DNA of 64,000 bases, from assembly GCA_943908475.1 (NCBI GenBank), contig CALTTG010000007.1:1-64000 (forward strand), written 5' to 3'. Made by a program: the position numbers and the translations under genes. This DNA comes from an uncultured Burkholderiales bacterium. Its GTDB lineage: Bacteria > Pseudomonadota > Gammaproteobacteria > Burkholderiales > Burkholderiaceae_C. Below the pieces are notes generated by a model, which made no database searches, had not been told where the DNA came from, and was given only the letters and a program-made list of their open reading frames with translations. Within the stretch, counting starts at the first letter, position 1. Each line of letters begins with the position of its first letter. Positions 57,400 through 64,000 of this stretch are shown here, one piece after another.

Positions 57400-59455
57400 G
57401 CTGTTCGAGCGACCGCCTCGGGACATGGAAGAGGCCCAGCGATTGCTGGAAGACCTGCGCGTGCATCAAGCCGAATTGCACCTCCAGGCGCAGGCCCTGC
57501 AAGAAACCCAACGGCAAGCCACCCAACAGGCCCAACGCTATGCCCACCTGCTCAGGGCCGTGCCGGTGGCGCTGTGCCGCATCAACGAACGCGGGCAGAT
57601 CGTCAGCGCCAATCAGGCGATGGAGCGGCTGCTGCACCGGCCCAGCTCAGCGCTCGAGGGGCAATTGCTGTACCGCTTCGGGCTCGACGAATCTCAGCGG
57701 CTGCACGCACTGCAGGCCGTTCAGCTCAGCACCACCCGAGAGACCCACGAAGCGCGCCACCTGTGGTTCAGTGCCGACGGCGAACCCGTGCTGCTCGACC
57801 TGCATTTTTCGCGAGCCCCCGACGCCGAGGACACGCGCACCGAGTGGTTGGTGGCCCTGCTCGACCAGACCCGACAGCACCGCGAACACCACGCACTGCA
57901 GAAAGCGCATGAAGCCCTGCAGAAGGCCAATGCCGCCAACCAGGAGCTGGCCCTGCTGGCCGACCGGTCACCCAATGCGGTGATGATCTGCGACAGCGAA
58001 ATGCACATCCGGTGGGTCAACCCCAGCTTCACGCAAAGCACGGGCTACAGCCTGCAGGAAGCACGAGGCCAACACCCCCAGAAGTTGCTCGGCGCCGACG
58101 ACACCCCCAGCGAGACCCTGACGCTGATGACCCAACGCCTGCAACGCGGGGATGCGGTCGATCGGGTTCAGCTGCAGCGCTGCGCGAAAGACGGCACCCG
58201 CTACTGGGCCGAGGTGTCGGTGCAGCCCATCCGCAACGACGATGGCTTGATCGCTCGGCACATCGTCATCGAGCGAGACATCACCGACCGCGTGCAAGCC
58301 GAACGGGAACGCGAAGCCCTGATGCGCATCGAGGCCAGCCACGTGGCCAAGACCGAATTTCTCTCTCGCATGAGCCACAACATGCGAACACCCCTCAATG
58401 CCGTGCTGGGCTTTGCCCACTTGCTGCTCAAGGGCCCCGAACCCCTGCCCAACGAGTCGCAGCGCAAGAAGGTTCAGATCATCCATCAAGCCGGTCAGCA
58501 ACTGCTGGGGCTGGTGGACCAGGCCTTGCAACTGGCCAAGCTCGAACACGCCCTGGAAGACTACGCGCCCGAACCCATCAACCTGCTGCCCTTGTTGCAG
58601 GAGTGCGCGGAGCTGGTCAACGAGCGCGCCCGCGACAAGGCCCTGGTGCTGGAGATCGACAGCCCGGCCATGTGCGCCATGGGCGATGCCCAGCGGGTTC
58701 GCGAGATCGTCAACAACCTGCTGAGCAATGCCATCAAATACTCACACGGGCCGGGCCGCATCGTGCTGAGCAGCCGCATCGACACGGCGCGCCACCTGGT
58801 CGAAGTGTCGGTGAAGGACCAGGGTGTGGGCATTGCCGCCAGTCACCTGGACCTCATCTTTCAGCCCTTCACCCGACTGGACGCCACCAGCGAGATGGCC
58901 AGCGGTCACGGCATTGGCCTGGCCATCTGCCGCCGCCTGGCCGAACTCATGATGGGCGACCTCAACGTCACCAGCACACCCGGCGAGGGCAGCACCTTCA
59001 CCCTGACCCTGCCCGCCGCCGACAGCATGCTGCCGCGCGCCATGCGGGACCTCGTGGCGGAAGACGACGCCCTGGAGCCGCTGCCACCACTGCGGTTGCT
59101 GTGCGTGGAAGACAACACCATGAATCGGCTGCTGATCGATGCCGTGTTCGCCACCCACCCCGAGGTGCAAGTGGCCATGGCCACCACCTTGGGCGAAGGC
59201 ATGGCCTGCGTGCGCACCACCCCGCCCGATGTCGTGCTGCTGGACATCAACCTGCCCGACGGCAACGGCCTCACGCTGGCGCGAAGCGTCAGCGAGCAAC
59301 CCGGCGGCACACGCCCCCTGATCATTGCCCTGAGCGCCGATGCACTGCCCGAAAACATCGCGCAGGCCATGGATGCCGGGGTGACCCACTACCTGGTCAA
59401 GCCACTGCAGATCAACAGGTTATTGCGGATCCTGCACGAACACTTTCGGGTGTAG
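57374..59455 (+). CDS. PAS hybrid sensor histidine kinase with receiver
   Basis: A 693-residue soluble hybrid kinase: N-terminal coiled coil, PAS domains (about 50-170 and 190-310), HisKA with phospho-acceptor His335 (MSHNMRTPLN), ATPase domain with intact N box (NNLLSNAIKYS), DQGVGIA and GHGIGLAI, and a C-terminal receiver with Asp624 (LLDINLPDG). AGGAG precedes the ATG, which overlaps the CheB/CheR gene. No membrane segment, so it senses cytoplasmic signals. It is the intact member of a tandem pair. Confidence 0.92.
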   Translation: MNTTSPPSELFERPPRDMEEAQRLLEDLRVHQAELHLQAQALQETQRQATQQAQRYAHLLRAVPVALCRINERGQIVSANQAMERLLHRPSSALEGQLLYRFGLDESQRLHALQAVQLSTTRETHEARHLWFSADGEPVLLDLHFSRAPDAEDTRTEWLVALLDQTRQHREHHALQKAHEALQKANAANQELALLADRSPNAVMICDSEMHIRWVNPSFTQSTGYSLQEARGQHPQKLLGADDTPSETLTLMTQRLQRGDAVDRVQLQRCAKDGTRYWAEVSVQPIRNDDGLIARHIVIERDITDRVQAEREREALMRIEASHVAKTEFLSRMSHNMRTPLNAVLGFAHLLLKGPEPLPNESQRKKVQIIHQAGQQLLGLVDQALQLAKLEHALEDYAPEPINLLPLLQECAELVNERARDKALVLEIDSPAMCAMGDAQRVREIVNNLLSNAIKYSHGPGRIVLSSRIDTARHLVEVSVKDQGVGIAASHLDLIFQPFTRLDATSEMASGHGIGLAICRRLAELMMGDLNVTSTPGEGSTFTLTLPAADSMLPRAMRDLVAEDDALEPLPPLRLLCVEDNTMNRLLIDAVFATHPEVQVAMATTLGEGMACVRTTPPDVVLLDINLPDGNGLTLARSVSEQPGGTRPLIIALSADALPENIAQAMDAGVTHYLVKPLQINRLLRILHEHFRV

Positions 59456-59561
59456 ATTTCAACCTTCACGCACAGCGTGATGCACAGCCGGCCCCTGGCT
59501 GAGTCGTGACAAGGGGTGCAGTACCCGAGCAGTCCCCTTGAACCCCACACAGGAGCCAGTC

Positions 59562-61145
59562 ATGCTGGACACCCCTCGTCAGGTCACGGCCGACGACCAG
59601 GCTTCCAACCGGGAGCTGGCCTTGCTGGCCGACCGCGTCACCGACGCCATCGTGGTCTGTGACGCGCAACGCAACATCCGCTGGGCCAACCCGGCCTTCA
59701 CCAAGCTGACGGGCTTCACGCTGGAAGAGGCCCAAGGGCGCCAGCTTGAAGAGCTGCTCAGTGGCCCCCAAACCGATGTGGACGCCATCACGCGCATCAG
59801 CCTGGCCCTGGCCAGAGGCGAAGGCATCGAGCACCAGCCCATGTGCCACCACCATCGCAATGGCGAGGCCTTCTGGGTGGCCCGCAGCATCCAGCCCCTG
59901 GTCAATGAAGACGGCCGCATCGACCGCTTCATCGAAATCATGACCGACCTGCGCGCGCAGCGCTGGGCAGAAACCGAACACAACCGCCGCCTCGAAGCCG
60001 AAGTGGCCCTGGCCCGCCGTTCCACCTTCCTGGGTCAACTCAGCCACGGCATGAGGGGGCCGCTGAACACCATCGTCGGTTTTTCTCAGTTGCTGGAAAT
60101 GGAGGTCAATGCCTCCATGGACGCCCGTCGCCACCTGGGCAACATCCAGCAGGCCGCGCGCCAGTTGCTGCACCTGCTGGACAAGGCCGTCACGCTGGCC
60201 AATGCAGAAGACCGGGTGCTGGCCGTGCACGCTCAGCGCGTGAGCCTGGCCGGGGTGGTGAAAGAGGCCTGCCACCTCAGCGAGGGCCTGGCCAAGAGTG
60301 CGCGCATCACCCAAGTGATCGAAGGCGACTGCCCACCCGCCTGGGCCGACCCCATCCACGTCAAAACCATCTTGCAGACCCTGGTGCGCTTTGCCATCGG
60401 GCACTGCCCACGCGATGGCACCGTCTGGGTGTCCATCAAGCCCCTGCCCGACCAGCCTCGCGCCGTGGTGGAGGTCAGCCATCCCGGCGACGGGCTGTCG
60501 CAGTTCGAGGGCGGGCGGCTCTTCCAGCCCTTCAACCCGGTGCCCATGGGGCAGGCCCACCAGGGCCAGAGCAGCCTGATCGACGAAGGCGACCAAGGCA
60601 TGAGCCTGGCCATCGCCCACCGCCTGGCCGAACTGATGAACGGCAGCTTGAGCGTGAGCAGCGCCCTGGGCAAAGACTGCACCTTCGCCCTGCAATTGCC
60701 CTTGGCCGACAAGCTGGGCGGCCGCGACGAACCCACCAGCAGCCTGCCCACCCAGCGGACCAAGTTGCCGCCACTGCGCATCATCCACGTGGAAGACAAC
60801 GCGCTGAACCGCAGCCTGATGGAATCGCTGTTCGCCGCGCACCCGGAGGTTCAGCTGACCTCGTACCCGACCTCACAACAGGGGCTGTCGGCCATTCAGC
60901 AAGAATTGCCGGACGTGGCGCTGATCGACATCAACCTGCCCGACGGCAGCGGCCTGGACATGTGCCGAATCCTTCGGCAGCACTCGGCCACCAAGCGCAT
61001 GCCCTTGATTGCCCTGAGCGCCGATGCGCTGCCCGACCACATCGCGCAGGCCCTTCAAACGGGCTTCAACCATTACCTGGTCAAGCCCATCCAGATTCAG
61101 CGCCTGCTGAGCATTTTGGCCACGCTGAAACCTCGCACGCCCTGA
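59562..61145 (+). CDS. Hybrid histidine kinase-like protein with degenerate ATPase domain
   Basis: A 527-residue paralogue of the preceding kinase with one PAS domain (about 15-130), an H box with His162 (LSHGMRGPLN) and a receiver with Asp456 (LIDINLPDG). The ATP-binding part is eroded: the N box reads LQTLVRFAIGHC without its Asn, the G1 box is SHPGDGLS, and the G2 box is GDQGMSLA. It probably cannot phosphorylate itself and may instead receive or buffer phosphate from the partner kinase. I use the ATG at 59562, placed just after AGGAG; an in-frame TTG 24 bases upstream is less likely. Confidence 0.85.
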   Translation: MLDTPRQVTADDQASNRELALLADRVTDAIVVCDAQRNIRWANPAFTKLTGFTLEEAQGRQLEELLSGPQTDVDAITRISLALARGEGIEHQPMCHHHRNGEAFWVARSIQPLVNEDGRIDRFIEIMTDLRAQRWAETEHNRRLEAEVALARRSTFLGQLSHGMRGPLNTIVGFSQLLEMEVNASMDARRHLGNIQQAARQLLHLLDKAVTLANAEDRVLAVHAQRVSLAGVVKEACHLSEGLAKSARITQVIEGDCPPAWADPIHVKTILQTLVRFAIGHCPRDGTVWVSIKPLPDQPRAVVEVSHPGDGLSQFEGGRLFQPFNPVPMGQAHQGQSSLIDEGDQGMSLAIAHRLAELMNGSLSVSSALGKDCTFALQLPLADKLGGRDEPTSSLPTQRTKLPPLRIIHVEDNALNRSLMESLFAAHPEVQLTSYPTSQQGLSAIQQELPDVALIDINLPDGSGLDMCRILRQHSATKRMPLIALSADALPDHIAQALQTGFNHYLVKPIQIQRLLSILATLKPRTP

Positions 61146-61162
61146 GTGGGAGGGGGGCGGAC

Positions 61163-62092
61163 TCAGCCTGCGCCCAAGCGCTCGCCCATCCAGCGCAGCA
61201 GGTCCAGCCACATCTGGCGCATCTCGGCCTCTTGCGGTGTGCGGATGGCGCTGGGCAGCTCGATGGTCACCACCGGCACGCGCTTGTGCACGCCACCGTA
61301 GTTGCCCAGGCTGCCCGGGAAGATGCCCACCTGATCGAGGTACAGCCGCCCCAGGCGCTGCGGCGGCGACGTGGGGCCGTCGAAGTCCAGCACGCCATAG
61401 GGGGCGTGAACGGCCACGATCAGGTTGGGCTTCCAGCGCTCCATCTCTTCGTACAACCAACGGCTCTCAGGCTCCGACAAGGGCTTGGGGCCCGGATAGC
61501 GACGCGGGTCGTTGCGGGTCCGGTCCTTCCAGTATTGCGGGGCCTCTTTGTCCCAGTTGGGGGTGGGAAAGTTGCGGTTCAGGTCCACCCCACGGGCGTT
61601 GGTGCGGCTGGGGTTGGGCTGCATCAGGCCATCGGGGTTGAGCAGGGGCACAAAGCGCCAGTGCACATTCGAGGGCGTGAGGATGGCGTGTTCGATCCAG
61701 TGCAGGCTCAAGGCCGTGGCCGACAACTCATCGCCGTGAATGCCGCCGATGACCAGCACCTTCAGACGCGGGTTGCTGGACACCACGTCGCGCTGGAAGA
61801 TGCTGCGTCCCAGCACCGATTTGGCGCCATTGGCCTGCAGCTGTGCCCTCGCGCACAGGGCCGTGTTCACGTTGGGCAAGCGCTTGACCATCTCGCGGCA
61901 GAAGATCTGCGGCGTGTGGAACGGGGCCACGGCAGGCGGGGCCGGCACGCGGGCCGTTGGCGCGGTGGTGGGGGCCGTGGAAGAGACCGCAGGAGCCGCG
62001 GGCTTTTGGGCCCAAGTCACGTTGCACAGCGTCGCCCCGATGAGGGCGAGCAGCGCCAGGGTTCGGGAAGAAACAAGGCTGATGGGACGCAT
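61163..62092 (-). CDS. Exported M14-family zinc carboxypeptidase
   Basis: A 309-residue periplasmic peptidase: signal peptide ending NVTWAQ, a Pro/Ala/Thr linker, then a carboxypeptidase core with zinc ligands in GGIHGDELSA (HxxE) and VAVHAPYGVLDFDG, the Arg/Asn region RGVDLNRNFPTPNW, and a catalytic Glu in VTIELPSA. It resembles MpaA-like amidases acting on murein peptides rather than digestive carboxypeptidases. It shares strand with ruvA upstream (32 bases) but is functionally distinct. Confidence 0.85.
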   Translation of the reverse strand: MRPISLVSSRTLALLALIGATLCNVTWAQKPAAPAVSSTAPTTAPTARVPAPPAVAPFHTPQIFCREMVKRLPNVNTALCARAQLQANGAKSVLGRSIFQRDVVSSNPRLKVLVIGGIHGDELSATALSLHWIEHAILTPSNVHWRFVPLLNPDGLMQPNPSRTNARGVDLNRNFPTPNWDKEAPQYWKDRTRNDPRRYPGPKPLSEPESRWLYEEMERWKPNLIVAVHAPYGVLDFDGPTSPPQRLGRLYLDQVGIFPGSLGNYGGVHKRVPVVTIELPSAIRTPQEAEMRQMWLDLLRWMGERLGAG

Positions 62093-62124
62093 AGCCCGCC
62101 ATCATGCCCTGAATCTGTGCAGCG

Positions 62125-62697
62125 TCAGCGCGACAGGGCTTTGAGGGCCTGCTTGATGCCGTCGCTGACGCTGACGTCGGGCGGCAACTGTTTCAAGGCC
62201 AACGCCGCCTCTTTGTCCGAGTACCCCAGGGCCAGCAAGGCTTGCTGAATGTCACCGTGGGTGTCGCCCAACTCGTGCTGAGGCGCGGTGAGCACCGGGG
62301 CCAGTTTGCCCTTGAGTTCCAGCAACAGGCGTTCGGCCGTCTTTTTGCCGATGCCAGGCACCTTGACCAGTCGAGCGGCTTCTTGGGTGGCCACGGCCTG
62401 GGCCAACTCGTTGGCGCTCAAGCCCGACAACACGGCCAAGGCAATGCGCGGGCCCACACCACTGATCTTGATCAGCTCGCGGAACGACTCGCGCTCGGAA
62501 GCCGTCAGAAAACCATACAGCAGTTGGGCGTCTTCACGGACGATGAACTGCGTCAGCAGCGTCACCTTCTCGCCCACGGAGGGCAGGTTGTAGAAGGTGC
62601 TCATGGGCACCTGAACGTCGTAGCCCACCCCACCGACGTCCACCAGCACCGAGGGCGGGGCCTTCTCGGCCAACACCCCCGTCAAACGAGCGATCAT
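62125..62697 (-). CDS. ruvA: Holliday junction DNA helicase subunit RuvA
   Basis: RuvA, 190 residues, binds Holliday junctions and recruits the RuvB motor. Domain I is the OB fold (MIARLTGVLAEKAPPSVLVD), domain II has two helix-hairpin-helix motifs (ISGVGPRIALAVLSGL; VPGIGKKTAERLLLEL), and domain III is the C-terminal RuvB-binding helix bundle (ALLALGYSDKEAALALKQL). Its ATG overlaps the stop of the response-regulator gene by four bases, so it is translated from that message; ruvC and ruvB are not adjacent on this side. Confidence 0.96.
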   Translation of the reverse strand: MIARLTGVLAEKAPPSVLVDVGGVGYDVQVPMSTFYNLPSVGEKVTLLTQFIVREDAQLLYGFLTASERESFRELIKISGVGPRIALAVLSGLSANELAQAVATQEAARLVKVPGIGKKTAERLLLELKGKLAPVLTAPQHELGDTHGDIQQALLALGYSDKEAALALKQLPPDVSVSDGIKQALKALSR

Positions 62698-63368
62698 CGG
62701 CGGAACAACCCCAGGCGTTGAGCTTCCAGGGCAGCTTCGGCGCGCGAGGACACGTTGAGCTTGCGGTAGATCTGCTTGACGTAGTCGGCAATGGTGTGAC
62801 GCGACAGGTTGAGCTGCTGGCCGATTTCCGGCAGCGTGAAGCCCTTGGCCACACGCAGCAGCACCTCGTTTTCACGGTCGGTCAGTTGCACGTGCGGGGT
62901 GACCGAGTCGACCTCGTTGCCGTACTGCTGTTGAGGCTGCAGGCGCGCCTGGGCCGTGAAGTACTGGATGACGCGGCGCGCGATGGACGGCGACAGCGGC
63001 GGCTCGCCCTGGCTGATGCGGTGCAGCTGCTCGGCCAGTTGCTCGCGCGATTGCTCCTTGAGCAGGTAGCCGAACGCGCCAGCCTGCAAGGCCGGGAAGA
63101 GGTGATCGTCGTCGTCGTGGATGGTCACGACCACCGACTGCACGTCGGGCTGCTTTTCACGCAGGGCCTGGACGACCTCGACGCCGGAGCCGTCAGGCAA
63201 GCCCAGGTCCAGCATGGCGACGTCAAAGCGCATGGCGCCGACCAACTGCAGGGCGTCGTGCACGCGGGCGCACTCGCTGATCTGGGAGCCGGGGAAGACT
63301 TGCAAGGCCAACGTTTTGAGCCAGGCACGAATCTCGGGCAAGTCTTCGAGCAGGAGAATTTGCTTCAT
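62694..63368 (-). CDS. NarL/LuxR-family response regulator
   Basis: A 224-residue two-component regulator. The receiver has the phospho-acceptor Asp54 (MLDLGLPDG), early acidic pair ED and Lys in YLLKEQ; the C-terminal LuxR-type HTH is LTDRENEVLLRVAKGF and LSRHTIADYVKQIYRKL. The cognate sensor kinase is encoded 15 bases upstream on the same strand. Its end overlaps ruvA (ATGA), an unusual coupling of signalling and recombination genes. Confidence 0.93.
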   Translation of the reverse strand: MKQILLLEDLPEIRAWLKTLALQVFPGSQISECARVHDALQLVGAMRFDVAMLDLGLPDGSGVEVVQALREKQPDVQSVVVTIHDDDDHLFPALQAGAFGYLLKEQSREQLAEQLHRISQGEPPLSPSIARRVIQYFTAQARLQPQQQYGNEVDSVTPHVQLTDRENEVLLRVAKGFTLPEIGQQLNLSRHTIADYVKQIYRKLNVSSRAEAALEAQRLGLFRR

Positions 63369-63383
63369 GGCGGGGACCTCTGA

Positions 63384-64000
63384 TCAATGTGAATTGGCTG
63401 AATCGCCACGTCGATGGGAAGGAATGCTAGCACCGGGGGTGAGCGCCGATGCGACAGTTTCGATCTCCAGGGGCAATGTCATGCGAATGACCGTGCCAAA
63501 ACCCGGGCCGGATTCGACCAAACACTGCCCATTGAGCTGCTTGGCGCGGTGCTTCATGCTGGCCATGCCGTGTCCGCGGTCCAGGCGCCCATCGAGCTCG
63601 AGCGGGATGCCTTTGCCGTTGTCCTGAATGATGACCTGGAAGTCGTGCTCCCCCACCTCGGCCGTGATAACCACGTGCGAGGCCTGGCTGTGCTTGATGA
63701 TGTTGCTGACCGCTTCGCGGATGATGCGCGTGGTCTGCACATAGGTGCGCGCCGACAGCGGCTCGTCCAGCACGTCCAGCGGGTGGCGCCACTCCACCTC
63801 GATGCCGGCTTGGCCCAGGCGAGAGACCACCTCGGCCCGCCAGTCGGCCAAGGCGTCGGGCAAGCGCATGGCCCGCCCGGTGAGGCCGCGCACCGACAGG
63901 CGCATTTCATCCAGCGCCTCACGCGCCAGCGAGGAAATGCGGTCGTTGTCGCTGGTGTGCACGATGGTCAGCAGCTTGGCGCCCAGGTCATCGTGCAGGT
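63384..64000 (-). CDS. Sensor histidine kinase (HisKA_3/NarX type), C-terminal part
   Basis: The C-terminal ~205 residues of a kinase that begins beyond the window end. The HisKA_3 motif LHDDLGAKLLTIV is inside the window, with the phospho-acceptor His codon at 63995-63993. The ATPase domain follows: IIREAVSNIIKHSQAS (N box), IIQDNGKGIP (G1) and HGMASMKHRAKQLNG (G2). It would phosphorylate the NarL-type regulator encoded 15 bases downstream. The sensory part is not visible. Confidence 0.9.
   Translation of the reverse strand, partial: LHDDLGAKLLTIVHTSDNDRISSLAREALDEMRLSVRGLTGRAMRLPDALADWRAEVVSRLGQAGIEVEWRHPLDVLDEPLSARTYVQTTRIIREAVSNIIKHSQASHVVITAEVGEHDFQVIIQDNGKGIPLELDGRLDRGHGMASMKHRAKQLNGQCLVESGPGFGTVIRMTLPLEIETVASALTPGASIPSHRRGDSANSH

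Overview
The window is high-GC, densely coded DNA that reads as the chromosome of a motile Gram-negative betaproteobacterium of the order Burkholderiales, probably near the Comamonadaceae / Aquabacterium / Rubrivivax group. This rests on gene content and style (gatA-gatB, an extra infA beside an RRM cold-type protein, a chemoreceptor ending in DWETF, clpV, desCB-like desaturase genes). No rRNA or tRNA gene is present to place it more exactly. I saw no CRISPR array, insertion sequence or prophage.

Layout. 1-5717: end of gatA, gatB with an unusual A/T-rich 3' third, an A/T-rich Sel1-repeat gene, a DUF4124 protein, then divergent pyrE and xth. 5730-9378: a leftward copper-type cluster (two small secreted proteins, a TolC-family lipoprotein, a TAT-exported multicopper oxidase). 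9444-13302: a secreted CocE-type hydrolase and a phosphoethanolamine transferase. 13374-14162: a yybP-ykoY manganese riboswitch in front of a GDT1-family Mn exporter. 14239-14910: RRM protein and IF-1. 15264-22000: lone clpV, an outer-membrane barrel, an Mpo1-like protein, a methyltransferase and a secreted lipase. 21975-23519: first chemoreceptor, with a sigma-28 promoter.

23509-35609 is a lipid-related island: desaturase plus reductase divergent from a TetR regulator (desCB/desT layout), a second TetR, two paralogous PF10118 proteins whose conserved residues look like a di-iron site, DUF1571, AraC, an SDR / MBL / epimerase operon, LysR and a second Mpo1-like protein. 36359-41515 is a small defence block: an MmeI-like restriction-methylation enzyme followed by a HigB toxin and a HigA-ImmA fusion, with a clear operator and promoter.

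41540-52854 holds ordinary functions (M48 protease, AmpG-like permease, two chemoreceptors, hydroxypyruvate-isomerase family, lipase, YaeQ, FadD, aromatic aminotransferase). 52880-53760 is the most novel-looking piece: a symmetrical operator, a 95-residue peptide with a textbook double-glycine leader and an eight-cysteine partner protein. 54334-61145 is a signalling cluster (CheB/CheR fusion, hybrid kinase, and a paralogous hybrid kinase with an eroded ATP site). The end holds an M14 peptidase, ruvA, and a NarL-type regulator with its partial sensor kinase.

All calls come from reading translated sequence and motifs; no database search was run, so family names are recognition-based and operators and promoters are predictions.
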